A stretch of DNA of 64,000 bases from Flaccisagitta enflata. Taxonomy: Eukaryota; Chaetognatha; Sagittoidea; Aphragmophora. Under the pieces are notes generated by a model. That model was given only the letters and a program-made list of their open reading frames with translations. It had not been told where the DNA came from and ran no database searches. This document shows, piece after piece, positions 41,951-52,239 of the stretch. Position numbers and translations under genes: made by a program. The stretch covers positions 22,816,001 through 22,880,000 of the forward strand of contig OZ231128.1 in assembly GCA_965153355.1 (NCBI GenBank), in the 5' to 3' direction. How positions within the stretch are numbered: position 1 is the first letter of the stretch; the number at the start of each line of letters is the position of its first letter.

Positions 41951-42844
41951 CAGATATATTGTGCTTATAGTTTTGCCTACTCTCAAATATGGGTCAAGAA
42001 ATTATACCGCCTAGAGATGATTTCATCGACGAAATGAATGTACGTCCATTTATCATTAACATCAAAAATATACTACAACTCGACTAAAAAAAGAAGAAGC
42101 ACCCGCGTATCAATTCATAAAACAAATACAAAAAAACAATTTGAACTATTTTCAATTGATACATTATTAAAGATTTTCAAAAAATCTTTCAATCTAGACT
42201 AATCCCAGGTCCGTATCTCAAACGGTTTAGAAGCTAGAACCATGGACGTAGGAGACGCCACGTCCACCACGTCCATGGACGTGGTAAAAGTCGGTCTTGA
42301 AATTAAAGTCGGACTTGAATTAGGAGTGATTCTATGTTGAAAAACTTAAAATTTCTTTCAATTACAGTTTAAAAAGAAAAAATCTCAGCTGATTTTGTTT
42401 GAGATTTAACATAAAATACCTTTAGACAGAAGGTTTTTAATCAAGAATGATGCAAAATGTATAAAAATATAATTTTTTTAAGAGTTTTCATGTTTTACAT
42501 AAGTCGGTCTTGAATCTGACTCGGTCTTGAAATGTTTAGTGGACGTGGCAAATTTCGGAGCTCCCCTACATCCATGGCTAGAGCCCTGCAAAGAGACGCA
42601 CTAATTTGCAAAAATGCAATTTTATATTGTAAAAGTGGAATGGGCAAAGATTTAACTCAAACTAATGCCATTTCAAAACGAAAAAAAGATAGGATTACCA
42701 GATTGGCGCCAAATGAAAGTACTTTCAAACGGCTTTCAAATGGTTTAAAACTTTAATGAGTTTTACAAAGATTTATAGGTAAAAAAAGCCATTGAAAAGT
42801 ACGTCTTTTTTTTACCCGTGTGGTAGCGAGTGATAAAAGATTTT
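41951..42844. other. AT-rich stretch, no confirmed exon
   Basis: It is expected to lie in the protease gene if the upstream exons are further 5'. It contains AT-rich interspersed repeat phrases (such as GACTAATCCCAGGTCCGTAT near 42200) and no exon I can support. Confidence 0.45.
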
Positions 42845-43610
42845 AACCATAGCTTTATGTCTGGTTTAAGTCTGGTTTTAGTCTAGTTTGGCTTAAGATC
42901 TTAGTCATTCTTAGTCATTCTGAGTCACTATAAGTCATTCTGAGTCACTATAAGTCATTCTGAGTCACTATAAGTCAGTCCGAGTCTGTAAGGTTTAGCA
43001 TTTTTTCGCCGTTTTATGTCTTTTCAAGTCATTTTAAGTCCTTTTCAGGGGTGTATAATGTTGAGTGGCATTTGATTTTATTCCCCCCCCCTGCATTTGA
43101 TTTTCTTCCCCGCGACGCGTCGCGTCGCATTACAAAATCATTGATTTTTTTACCCTCAAAGCTATAAAACAGTATATTTTAGGTTTTAATAGTGTTAAAT
43201 TGTGTTGTAGTAATTACATTTTAACTTTTGGTACTGCCAAAAATGTTAAATCTTCAAAAATTTTCTTTTTTCTTTTTTTCAAGCTTTTGATTTTCTTCCC
43301 CATCTCCAAACCATTTGATTTTATTCCTCCCCATTTTAAGTCATTTTGATTTATTTTAAGTCATTCTTTGTCATTCTGAGTCACTATAAGTCATTCTGAG
43401 TCACTATGAGTCATTCCATTTTACGTCCTTTTTATGTCTGGTTTAGATCTGATTTAAGTTTGGTTAAGGTCTGGTTTAAGTTTGGTTAAGATCTAGTTTA
43501 AGTCTGGTTGAAGTCTGGTTTAAGTCTGGTTTAGGTCTGGTTTAAGTCTGGTTTAAGTCTGGTTTAATTCTGGTGTAAGTCTAGTTTGAGTCTGGCTTGA
43601 GTGTGAAGAA
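42845..43610. repeat. AAGTC-type tandem array split by a MITE
   Basis: Units such as GTCATTCTGAGTCACTATAA (42900-42975) and, after the insertion, the same unit again (43365-43420). The array grades into GTCTGGTTTAA units up to 43610. The MITE at 43046-43333 interrupts it. Confidence 0.8.
43046..43333 (+). mobile_element. hAT-like MITE family E, copy 5, right end missing
   Basis: It starts CAGGGGTGTATAATGTTGAG and follows the family through the CCATCTCCAAACC segment, but stops at CCTCCCC before the GGGG tract and right terminal repeat. No target duplication can be read. Confidence 0.8.
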
Positions 43611-43659
43611 CCGTAGGAAATACTGTCTCGTACCGTCATTAGGATCTTGCCGTCCACGC

Positions 43660-43794
43660 AACTTCCGATTGAAGACGCCACTTCCGGTTTGAATACGCCA
43701 TCGCTACGCCAATCACGCCGATAACGTCACTTCCGGTGGCGCTGGTTCCAACGTCAGTCTGTGGATGCTATCTCTAATCACTAGGTAAGAAAGT
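43660..43794 (+). promoter_or_regulatory. Possible CpG-rich promoter with ETS/CRE-like sites and a leader exon
   Basis: Within a CpG-richer patch there are two CACTTCCGG motifs (ETS-type), a CAACTTCCG variant and two ACGTCA half-sites (CRE-type). It ends at CTAATCACTAG followed by the donor-like GTAAGAAAG. This looks like a housekeeping promoter and first exon on the plus strand. Whether it belongs to the AKAP17A-like gene 12 kb downstream is a guess. Confidence 0.35.
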
Positions 43795-43957
43795 GTATTT
43801 AAACTATTATATACAAGGAAGAGAAAGAAGGAGAAACAGAGAGAGGGGGGGGGGAAGGATTGGTTAATGTCTACCAACTAACTAGCTAGTGTGTATCATC
43901 AATAACTACCTCAATCAATTCAATCAATTGTCAACAAATGTAGCCAAGTACACTCAC

Positions 43958-44023
43958 CACAGGTTCCACTGTAATCCCCAAAGTGCTTCCAGGTTGAATT
44001 GCTTGTTAAAATACACTGATTAA
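43958..44023 (-). CDS. Probable class 1-1 exon of a secreted protein
   Basis: A strong acceptor (GCATTCTTTCTTTCAG) and a GTGAGT donor bound a 66-bp exon with phase 1 on both sides, the class used by shuffled extracellular modules. The peptide includes NQCILTSNSTWKHFGDYSGT plus Cys. The W..F..YS.TCG spacing faintly recalls a thrombospondin type 1 repeat, which I do not claim. It may be an upstream exon of the serine protease on the same strand. Confidence 0.5.
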
Positions 44024-44293
44024 CTGAAAGAAAGAATGCATCCAGATAATCAAATATATCATCACAAGCAAATGAATAGCAACGCCAACGAAAGGACAAT
44101 GAAATCGATCGCAGTACAAAGGCGCCAAATGCCAAAATATCAACGAGATTCCACAGTCCTCTCGTTGGAATCCTAGTCCAACCCAGTCACACCGTCCTGC
44201 CTCAAAAAAAAACGAGGAGAGACCAAGGATGAAGTCACTCTGAAATGAGCGTGACGAACGGATCGGCGAGCGAGCGCGCGCACGCGCCTTGGC
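44024..44293. other. Junction between host intron and the GC-rich retroelement block
   Basis: The sequence shifts from AT-rich to GC-rich at about 44.2 kb. A short palindrome (TTGGAATCCTAGTCCAA, near 44165) lies close to the boundary. Confidence 0.4.
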
Positions 44294-45943
44294 CTAGCGA
44301 CGCGAAGGCGCCGCGCCACGCTGTCCTTGTGGCTGCGGAGCGCGCTGCGCGTCGGGATCCGCGGCAGGCGGCTGCTGATACCGCTGCTGCTGCTGATGCC
44401 CCTGACGCTGACCACCGCGTCCGTGGTGTCGAGGGCGAGACGCTGACGGCAAGGAGGTGGCAACAGGCGCCATCGCTTCAGTCGCCGCAGTTCGCCCGAG
44501 AAGACAAACCCCGCGAAAAAAGTCTTCAAAACTCGACGGGGGGGTTGAAAAAGACGCGTTAGGGAGGAAGGGGGTTGCCTCCCTGTAACGCCTCGACAAG
44601 TCTTCATCATCAAGAGTTTGATTTGACCGAAATCCGCCGTGGTCGCGGCGCCAGCCTCCACGGCCGCGGCCATTACCACGGCCAGTTCCACGGCCAGCTT
44701 GCCGATATTGTCTTTGAGGGTTGGGGGACGGCGCCGGTGGGGGGATGGATGAATCTGCCGCCGAAGCGGCAGCCATCGCCTTCCCCCCCTCCGAATGCTT
44801 CCCCTTTCCTTTCTTTGAAGAGGATGAAGAAGACGACGTCGGTGGGTCGGCCTTTGGGGTGACCACAGGGACTCCCCCGGCAGCACCCTCCTCCTCCTGC
44901 TTCTTCTTCTTCTTGGAGGGCTTTTCCCTCTCCTTCCTTTCCTTCGCCTTCTCTTTCATCTCCTTTTCTAACTCCTCCATCTCCCGCTGCATCCCTTCCA
45001 ACTTCTCCTTCTTCTCCCGCTCAACCTCCGCCTTCACCTCTTCCATCTGCTTCCTCTTCTCCTCAATCTGCTCCTTCAACCCATCTCTCTCCTCCTTATA
45101 TTCCAGCTGCCTCTTCCTCCTGTTCTCCCTAAACTTCATATTCTTCTTCTTCTGCCTCTCCTGCTTCTTCGTCCACCCCCTCTGCTCCCCTTCTTCCTCA
45201 TCCTCAACTCCTCCTCCCTCCCCCTGCCTACGCACCACCACGTCTTCCGCTTCCAAGTCCCTCGGCTCCGGCCCTACGTTCGCCACTGCCCCTGCACCAC
45301 GCCACTCAGGAAGGAGAGGGCACCCCCACAATTGATTGGGCATCCTCACTGCCCTCTCTGGCCCTGCGTCACCCCTCGAATTCCACACCATCTCTCTCTT
45401 CCTCCACCTATCCATCTCCGCCGTCAACAAACCGTCCAACTCCGCGATCCTCAGCTTCCCCTTCCTCCTCTTCGCATCCTCCGTCGCCACCGCCTCCTTA
45501 AACCTCACCACCACCTCCGTCTCCTCCATCGCCGAGTCGCCGCGCAAACACGGCCACCGCGGCGGCTCCCTCGTCTCCGGCTCCCACAGCCCGTATGCCG
45601 TACACACCCCCGGCTTCTTCGCAAACCTCCGCATCGCCATCTTCACCTGCCCCTGACTACACCACAACAACACCGACAGGTGACGCAGGCGTGAGCCCAT
45701 CGCATGGCCGATTTTGTAAATGTCGAAGCCATCTTCGACTAGGACCCAGTCCATCTCGCCATCGACCTGTATCAGTTGGGCCACGTAGACGTTGGGGTAG
45801 CGCTTCTGACCGACATGGAAGAAAACCAGGACCGCCAAATTGGAGGCCATGATGTCCCTCTGCGCTTCGGTCGAGAATTGCCATTCGTCAAATTCTTCCG
45901 TCAATGCGTTGGAACCTCTACACATCCGAAAGGATCCCACCAT
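44294..45943 (-). CDS. Large GC-rich ORF with coiled coil and RG-rich tail, in a retroelement remnant
   Basis: A 549-residue open frame. Residues 1-165 or so are globular (RYPNVYVAQLIQVDGEMDW, CTAYGLWEPETREPPRWPC). They are followed by a Lys/Glu-rich coiled coil (about 255-350, REMEELEKEMKEKAKERKE), a Ser tract and an RG/RGG segment (about 410-440, GRGTGRGNGRGRGGWRR), then a Gln/Pro-rich end. I do not recognise the family. It lies 3' of a BEL/Pao integrase end on the same strand, so it may be an extra ORF of that element. RG-rich and coiled-coil parts would suit nucleic-acid binding and multimerisation. Its composition is unlike the flanks. The frame opens upstream of the first Met, and an overlapping frame at 45949-46182 looks like its 5' part. 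Confidence 0.5.
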   Translation of the reverse strand: MVGSFRMCRGSNALTEEFDEWQFSTEAQRDIMASNLAVLVFFHVGQKRYPNVYVAQLIQVDGEMDWVLVEDGFDIYKIGHAMGSRLRHLSVLLWCSQGQVKMAMRRFAKKPGVCTAYGLWEPETREPPRWPCLRGDSAMEETEVVVRFKEAVATEDAKRRKGKLRIAELDGLLTAEMDRWRKREMVWNSRGDAGPERAVRMPNQLWGCPLLPEWRGAGAVANVGPEPRDLEAEDVVVRRQGEGGGVEDEEEGEQRGWTKKQERQKKKNMKFRENRRKRQLEYKEERDGLKEQIEEKRKQMEEVKAEVEREKKEKLEGMQREMEELEKEMKEKAKERKEREKPSKKKKKQEEEGAAGGVPVVTPKADPPTSSSSSSSKKGKGKHSEGGKAMAAASAADSSIPPPAPSPNPQRQYRQAGRGTGRGNGRGRGGWRRDHGGFRSNQTLDDEDLSRRYREATPFLPNASFSTPPSSFEDFFRGVCLLGRTAATEAMAPVATSLPSASRPRHHGRGGQRQGHQQQQRYQQPPAADPDAQRAPQPQGQRGAAPSRR

Positions 45944-45948
45944 GTCCG

Positions 45949-46182
45949 CTATTTCGTCCTGCTCTTCTTCTTCCTCTCCCCATCCTTCTCCACCGCCACC
46001 GCCACCTGCGGACCCCCTGGCAACAACAACTCGCTATTCTTATATTCCACCGGCACCTCCTCCGACTCCACCCTCCTCGGCTCCATCGCCTCGTCCTCCA
46101 TCTGCACCAAATCAAACTCATACCCTCCTCCCAGCGCCTCCTCACACTCCTCCCCCGTCACACTAACATGGTGGGATGACAT
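45949..46182 (-). pseudogene. 5' part of the GC-rich ORF in another frame
   Basis: From Met at 46182 it reads MSSHHVSVTGEECEEALGGG and then acidic sequence (VQMEDEAMEPRRVESEEVPV) before a stop near 45949. The acidic character continues in the next frame (EEEEEQDEIADM) leading into the 45943 ORF. This suggests one protein split by a frameshift, or a short unseen intron. Confidence 0.4.
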
Positions 46183-46446
46183 TCTCTTCGGATGCGGCGT
46201 CCACAACGATCGACAAACGTGAAATAATAGGATAAGGAATGTTTTTAAATGTGTTGACAATTTTGTAGAATCTTTCCTATAATACTTCAAGCAAGGGGGC
46301 AAAAAGTCAAGTACAAATGCAAAGAAATATGGCAAAAACATGGGGACTGGGGCGGGTTGGGGGGGCACGAGGGAAACACACCTAAGGAGAAAGGGGCAAA
46401 GATAACAAGATATCAAAGACCAATTGAAGCAATATACTCGGCATAG

Positions 46447-46965
46447 TCACGCCGACAAACGCGCCGGGTCAAGTTCCAATCGGACTACTTTGCTCCTATC
46501 ACGTGTAAATTTTTTCCCATTCGCCGTCCTCACCACCACAGTCCGTACGACGTTGCCTCCATCGACCTCCGTGATGACGCCGGTGCGCCAATCTCCCCGT
46601 CGACACTGATCATCCACCATGAGAACGACGTCGTCAATTTCCAGATCTTTCTCCACCCGGCGCCATTTTGGTCGCGCCTGCAAGGCCGAGACATAGTCTC
46701 TTTTCCACCTTCTCCAAAACGCATCAGCAATTGCGCGTGATTGGCGCCAAGTATATCGAAGCGCTTCTGCATCTGGAGGCGAGGGGGGCACAAGGTCGCA
46801 ACCGGAAGACGCGTATACTCCAGGGCAAAGAAAGTCCATTGGCCGCAAAGCCTGGATCCCCGGCTCATCACCTACATAGGTAATCGGCCGCGAATTCATG
46901 GCCAGCTCTGCTTGGGCCAATACTGTCGCAAAAGTCTCGATGTGGAGATTGTCTTGGTTCAGTAC
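46447..46965 (-). pseudogene. BEL/Pao integrase C-terminal fragment (interrupted)
   Basis: On the minus strand it encodes NLHIETFATVLAQAELAMNS, then RPITYVGDEP, the W..FW.RW..DYVSAL..R.KW motif and a basic domain with DVVLMVDDQCRRGDWRTG. This is the end of a BEL/Pao polyprotein. It stops at 46447. Upstream it is cut exactly where the left LTR of another BEL element starts (46966). A short upstream piece survives beyond the right LTR (53889-53945). Confidence 0.85.
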
Positions 46966-47453
46966 TGTTAAGTTGCCTCAGTTGGGAATTTTCCATAGAC
47001 TTGCGTAACCCTTTGTTAAAGACGTGTTAGGCTATTATTGGTTATATGATTTCATAATAGTCATGCATGATTGGCTAGAAAGCCGGGAGTCACGAGAATG
47101 TATAGATGAATTATGAGATAAACAACTGCGCAGAGCGAGACTCTCTGCCTTTAGTTAGTTCACATTTAGTCTTCGTAGAAGAAAGACTTACAAATAAGAC
47201 GTTCTCTTTTTAAAGTAAAAGCAAGGACGCATAAGGCTCTTGAATTGGGCTATTTTCTTTGGATTAAACAATCAAACCTACTACTTTTGGAAAGAATCCG
47301 TTTTCTCATTGTAATCTCATTTTATTACAAATCCTTTTACAATTATGCGCCTTACAACCGTCTAATTAAGCGTTCACCTTCTAAGAGAAAAAAGATAGAC
47401 AGTGATAGTCACCAACAACAGATCCGAAAGTCGACCAGCTAACTACAGTCCTT
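46966..47453 (+). repeat. Left LTR of the BEL/Pao element
   Basis: 488 bp starting TGTTAAGTTGCC. It matches 53400-53888 until both end at ACTACAGTCCTT, after which the two flanks diverge. Confidence 0.92.
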
Positions 47454-47483
47454 TGCTCATAAAGCTGACAATCATTCATGGTC

Positions 47484-47682
47484 CCTCTATTACCGGATCG
47501 ACCGACGGATCAACCAACCATTTTGTGAAATTTCACTCTCCATTCTTAAATCTCGGAACGCTGAAAAGGAAAAAAAGAAAATCAGATTCTCTCTTGACTT
47601 GGAAGTCAACAGTTAACTCTGTGACCGACCAACCAACCGACAAAGGAGTGTAGAGTCGCGTGCATATGACTAAAAAATCATT
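47484..47682 (-). mobile_element. Family A element in the BEL leader
   Basis: Between the left LTR and gag, GACCGACCAACCAACCGACA and GTGTAGAGTCGCGTGCATAT (ending GACTAAAAA) form a reverse family A head. It implies insertion into the element after, or with, its integration. Confidence 0.6.
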
Positions 47683-48119
47683 TGTCTCATTCGGAAAAAT
47701 AGATCCCTTTGATGATAAGAACGAAAATTTGAAGAAATCCTTCGAACGAAAGTGTTTATTAAAAAATAAACAGAAAAGAAACAATAAAGAATAAAGATCC
47801 CTCAAGATAAGGGGGGAAATTCGACGAAAAGAAAAGTTTCTTGAATTGAAACCAAAAAGTTTAACGTTGTGAAAAAAGAGAAAAAGTGTTTTCTACTCTC
47901 AACAGTGAGTTGAATTGTGGTTGGTGTTATTGAATCAAGACTGTCGTTGGAGGACATTAGATAGGAGAGGGGGGCAGCAGAGTCGGGGAGAGGGTGAAGA
48001 CCGATTTGTCTAGAACCTAAACTTATCTTTTGTTCTCCGATGAGCGTTAACAGCAGCCACAAAAAATTGATACACAAAATAATACTGGAACTGCATTTGC
48101 GCTTTTTGGTACTGTAAAC

Positions 48120-49172
48120 ATGGATGAAGCCACTGCCAAAGGCATGATCAATGCTTTCATTGAAAAAGCTAAAAAGGACAAATTTGAAGGTTTTGATGCA
48201 TTTGATTTGAAAAGATCACAAAGGAGAGCAATAAGAACACAGCTTACAAAACACTCCAACCATTTGCAAAATGCATTAAGTGATGCCAATCCATGCCCAG
48301 ATAGAATTGAAATTGGGACAGAAAAGGTAACAAAGGCATTTGAAGACCTGACAGAATTGGATGAATACATTCTATCTTTCATCAGCCAATATGATGATGA
48401 TGATGCAGTGGTTGATGCTGACACATTTTTGGCTGACAGTTGGTATGTCAACACAGAAAGAGTATTGGCTGCAGCAAGAAAGGCCATCAGAGATTTGACA
48501 CCTCCAGCCCCACTTGCAGCCCCAACTGCAGCACCTGCAGCACACCTGTCTGAACTGAGACTACCTAAAGTGGAATTACCAACTTTTGAAGGAAGTTCCT
48601 CAAGTGGTTACCATAGCTGGGTTACCCAATTTGACAACTTGATTCACAACAAATCTTTGCCCAATCATCAAAAGTTGCTGTATTTGAAAACATGTTGCAC
48701 TCATGAAGCAAAGAAAATTGCAGATGGATACTCAGTCACAGATGACAACTATGACAAGTTGTATGGGGTGTTCAAGAAAAGATTTGGAAAACCCCGCATG
48801 ATCAAACAAAGCTATGCTGAAAAAATCATCAAAATGAAAAAGTTTGGCACACATGAGTTGAGAGCAACTCTGAATACGTTGGAGAGTTCTATCAAGTGTC
48901 TTGAGGAATTTCACACTGACACGGAAGCAATAAGTGTTATTGTTGTTCCTATGGTGGAAATGAACATGTCGGATGACATAAAAACAAAATGGCTTGAACA
49001 CATCTCGGAAGATGATAATCACAGCACCACAAAATTACTTGAGTTCCTACAAGACAGAGTTGATTGCCTCCCAATAAGCGCAACCAAACCGCCTGATGGC
49101 AAAAATCACAACAAAGAGGGGCACAAACAGACTGATGCTCAAAACCACGTCTTCAATGACAACCCGCACTGA
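48120..49172 (+). CDS. BEL/Pao gag-like protein
   Basis: 350 residues. A helical N-terminal part (MDEATAKGMINAFIEKAKKD, then SNHLQNALSD) is followed by a Pro/Ala linker and the typical BEL gag segment LRLPKVELPTFEG..YHSWVTQFDNLIH, then DKLYGVFKKRFGKPRMIKQS. The capsid-like protein would assemble particles. It overlaps the following pol frame by about 76 bp in the +1 relation, so pol is either made by frameshifting or the overlap reflects decay. Confidence 0.88.
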   Translation: MDEATAKGMINAFIEKAKKDKFEGFDAFDLKRSQRRAIRTQLTKHSNHLQNALSDANPCPDRIEIGTEKVTKAFEDLTELDEYILSFISQYDDDDAVVDADTFLADSWYVNTERVLAAARKAIRDLTPPAPLAAPTAAPAAHLSELRLPKVELPTFEGSSSSGYHSWVTQFDNLIHNKSLPNHQKLLYLKTCCTHEAKKIADGYSVTDDNYDKLYGVFKKRFGKPRMIKQSYAEKIIKMKKFGTHELRATLNTLESSIKCLEEFHTDTEAISVIVVPMVEMNMSDDIKTKWLEHISEDDNHSTTKLLEFLQDRVDCLPISATKPPDGKNHNKEGHKQTDAQNHVFNDNPH

Positions 49173-52100
49173 AAGTGCAAGACACTGTTGGTTTTGTAAC
49201 AAAAAAAACCATGACACAGAAGTGTGCAGTTTCTTAGGTAAGAAACAGAAGAAAGAAAGATTTGAGTTTCTGATGAAGAACAGATTGTGCTTCAAATGCG
49301 CCCGGAAGGGACAACAATGTGAAAAATGTGAAGAATCAGTAACTTGCAGGAAGTGCCAGAGCACTGATCACCAAACAGTTTTGCACCATGAGGAGAAGCC
49401 AAAACCAATTTCCAAACAAACAGAGACCCCTCGAGGTGAGGACGGTCCAAAAATTACGGCAAACAACGCCTCAACGAAGGGTGTCAATGGAAGCTCTATT
49501 CTGAAGTCGTTCAAAGCGACTGCTGTTGGAGACACAGCCAAAAGACCCATCCGAGCGATGCTTGATGATGGGTCACAAAACACTTGGATCACTCAACAGG
49601 TTGTTGATGAATTGAACCTTCCAATAGTTGGAAAGAAAACATTTTCGGTTGCTGTGGCTTTCTCAGCAACACTTGAACCCCCAAAGGAGTTTTCTGTGGC
49701 AAAGGTCACTTTGAAAACCACAAGAGGGAACAATTTCACCATGGACGCTTTGGTCCGGGACGGACCACTGTGTATTGAAATGGATGCCGTTCCATTCGAC
49801 CCAACAAAAGAATTTTCTCACTTGAAAAACATCCACTTCGCCGACTGCTTCCCAAGAGAAGAAGAGCAAGTGGAAATACTGATTGGCGCAGACTATGCTG
49901 AAGCCATAAAAACAGGAGCCCGTGCAAAGGGCAAGATCACAGCCCCTGTAGGGGTCCAAACAATCTTTGGTTGGATTTTGTGTGGAGCTTGCCCAAACTT
50001 TGAAGGAAAAAGGACCACTTGTCAAAAGGTCACCACAAGACCCTTCAAAGGGATTGAATCAGAGCTCAAGCAGTTCTATGAGGCTGAATGCTTAGGCACA
50101 CAAACACACAAGGAACCGATGGTTCATGAAGTTGAAGAAAATGACTTCAGGAAAGAAGTTCAACAGAACATCATATATGATGATGTCAAGAAACAATACC
50201 AAGCCACAATTCCATACAAGGAAACTGTCAAACAACTGGGTGATAATGAAAAGATCGCCAAAATCCTGCATCAAAAGCAGATGCAAAAATTGGACAAAAA
50301 CCCTACTCTAAAAGAGCAGGTAAAAGCCGTCTTTGATGATCAAGAAAGACAAGGCATCATTGAAGAGGTCACTTCTGAGAAAGATGATCCAAACACACAG
50401 AAACACTTCCTCCCTTGGCACTCTGTCATAAGAGAAGGTCACTCTACAACCCCGATCAGAAATGTGATGAATGCATCAAAAGAAGACAAGAATGGCCTGT
50501 CTTTAAACAAATGCCAATATGCAGGACCCAACCTGCTCCCTGAGGTTAATGGATTGCTGTTACAATTCAGAAACAACCCAATCGCTGTGATAGCAGATAT
50601 CAGCAAGATGTTCTTTAGAATCACCATACCTGATCAACAGAAAGATTTGCATCGTTTCTTTGCATTTGAAAAATTGATGAGACAATGCACACTACTCTTT
50701 GGAGAAGCATCATCACCTTACTTGTCCGGTGAAACCATCCTTGAACATGCAAACAGGATGGAAAGGATGGAAAAGTTCCTTTTGGCAGTCAAAGCAGTCA
50801 GAGACCAGCTTTACATTGATGACACCATCACTGGAACCTGGGAGATACAAGTTGCCATTCAATTATTGGAGGAATTGATTCAATTCTTTGATGGAATGTG
50901 CATGAAAGTACAGAAAATCAACAGCAACTGCCAAGCCGTTCTGGATGCAATGGATCCCTCACTGTTGGAAAACAAAGTCCATACCTCAGTCCTTGGAATT
51001 GAATGGAACACCAGCGAAGACATTTTGGCTCCAAAAGCCGTCACTGACAGACAATGTCAAACAAAAAGAGATGTTCTTGCTATGCTGGCAAGCATCTACG
51101 ACCCATTGGGGTTAAAGGCGCCGTTGACGTGCCGTGGAAAAATACTCATGCAGTCATTGTGGCAATTACAACTTGGATGGGACAACAAAATCCCAAATGA
51201 CGCCATGAAACATGTCGACTTGTGGCAGGAAGCCAGCAAAATCAGCCCAACTGTCCAAAGATTTTGGGGAAAAATCAAAGCTGTGGACATCTTCTGTGAT
51301 GCAAGTGAAGAAAGTTTTGCAGCTGCAGCTTATGGTACAAGCCCAGATGAAAATGGGGCCAGTGTCAATGTACACCTCATGATGGCCAAAACAAGAGTGA
51401 AAAGCATCAAAGAGACCACCATTCCAAGATTGGAACTGCAAGGCGCGGTCCTTGCTGCTAACATGCACACATACATAACCAAATACCTTGGCCCACTGCC
51501 CACCACTTTCTGGACCGATTCCACCATCGTTTTGAACTGGATTCACACTGAAGCATCACAGTACAAAGTCTTTGTTGGAAACAGGGTCAAGTTGATCCAA
51601 GACAACACAAAACAAAATCACACAAGCTGTGATGAGCATTGGAAATGGGTACCTGGGACCCAAAACCCAGCTGACATACCTTCAAGAGGTATTTTGCCTC
51701 TATCTGAGAAACAAAATGACCTCTGGCTTCATGGCCCTGAGTTTCTAAAGTCGGGTGAATACCCAGATCAGCCAATCCACAAAAAGGAACACTGTGAATT
51801 GAAGAAAACCGCCGTCAATGTCATCCCCACTGTCGCTGATGATGTTGAACCAGTTGTGAAAATGGAAAGATTCAGCAACATCAACCGGCTGCTGAACACA
51901 ATGGTTTATGTTTTTCGCTTCATCAACCGAAAAACAGGGGCCAGTGAAGGTCCCCCCACTGCAGATGAAAGAGAGGTAGCCCTCCAAAATTTGATCAAGA
52001 TGGATCAAAAACAGCATTTCAACAAAGACATACACAACTTGCAACAAGGAGCTTTGCACAAAGACAGCAAGTTGAAAGGACTCAACCCTATCCTGATGGA

Positions 52101-52239
52101 TGGAGTTTTGATGATGAGAGGAAGAGTTCAAACTGAACCAGAATTGATCATTCTTCATCATGAGTCACACTTGGCAAAACTTTTGATCACCCATACCCAT
52201 CACGAAAACCTGCACTCAGGTGCTTCACACTTTGAATGA
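49096..52239 (+). CDS. BEL/Pao pol: zinc knuckles, protease, reverse transcriptase, RNase H
   Basis: A 1047-residue frame. Near residue 30 is a CX2CX4HX4C knuckle (CWFCNKKNHDTEVC), then a second Cys-rich block (CFKCARKGQQCEKC). The aspartic protease site is MLDDGSQNTWI near 155, with DDG where DSG/DTG is usual. RT follows, with NVMNASKEDKNGLSLN, ISKMFFRI and the catalytic YIDD near 573. RNase H has FCDASEESFAAAAYG, TIPRLELQGAVLAANM and FWTDSTIVLNWI, then the WVPGTQNPADIPSRG region. It runs to a stop at 52239 inside the integrase zinc-binding region because of a one-base shift; the rest continues in the next frame. The first Met used may not be the true N-terminus. Confidence 0.92.
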   Translation: MAKITTKRGTNRLMLKTTSSMTTRTESARHCWFCNKKNHDTEVCSFLGKKQKKERFEFLMKNRLCFKCARKGQQCEKCEESVTCRKCQSTDHQTVLHHEEKPKPISKQTETPRGEDGPKITANNASTKGVNGSSILKSFKATAVGDTAKRPIRAMLDDGSQNTWITQQVVDELNLPIVGKKTFSVAVAFSATLEPPKEFSVAKVTLKTTRGNNFTMDALVRDGPLCIEMDAVPFDPTKEFSHLKNIHFADCFPREEEQVEILIGADYAEAIKTGARAKGKITAPVGVQTIFGWILCGACPNFEGKRTTCQKVTTRPFKGIESELKQFYEAECLGTQTHKEPMVHEVEENDFRKEVQQNIIYDDVKKQYQATIPYKETVKQLGDNEKIAKILHQKQMQKLDKNPTLKEQVKAVFDDQERQGIIEEVTSEKDDPNTQKHFLPWHSVIREGHSTTPIRNVMNASKEDKNGLSLNKCQYAGPNLLPEVNGLLLQFRNNPIAVIADISKMFFRITIPDQQKDLHRFFAFEKLMRQCTLLFGEASSPYLSGETILEHANRMERMEKFLLAVKAVRDQLYIDDTITGTWEIQVAIQLLEELIQFFDGMCMKVQKINSNCQAVLDAMDPSLLENKVHTSVLGIEWNTSEDILAPKAVTDRQCQTKRDVLAMLASIYDPLGLKAPLTCRGKILMQSLWQLQLGWDNKIPNDAMKHVDLWQEASKISPTVQRFWGKIKAVDIFCDASEESFAAAAYGTSPDENGASVNVHLMMAKTRVKSIKETTIPRLELQGAVLAANMHTYITKYLGPLPTTFWTDSTIVLNWIHTEASQYKVFVGNRVKLIQDNTKQNHTSCDEHWKWVPGTQNPADIPSRGILPLSEKQNDLWLHGPEFLKSGEYPDQPIHKKEHCELKKTAVNVIPTVADDVEPVVKMERFSNINRLLNTMVYVFRFINRKTGASEGPPTADEREVALQNLIKMDQKQHFNKDIHNLQQGALHKDSKLKGLNPILMDGVLMMRGRVQTEPELIILHHESHLAKLLITHTHHENLHSGASHFE

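Noticed and set aside
41990-42100. A minus-strand segment (FVDEIISRRYN) resembling part of a trypsin domain
   Set aside because: No frame combines a usable acceptor, this peptide and a donor; stops intervene.
45335-46222. Plus-strand Pro/Ser-rich frames opposite the GC-rich ORF
   Set aside because: They are shadows of the minus-strand ORF, with composition expected from its Glu/Lys/Gly-rich codons.
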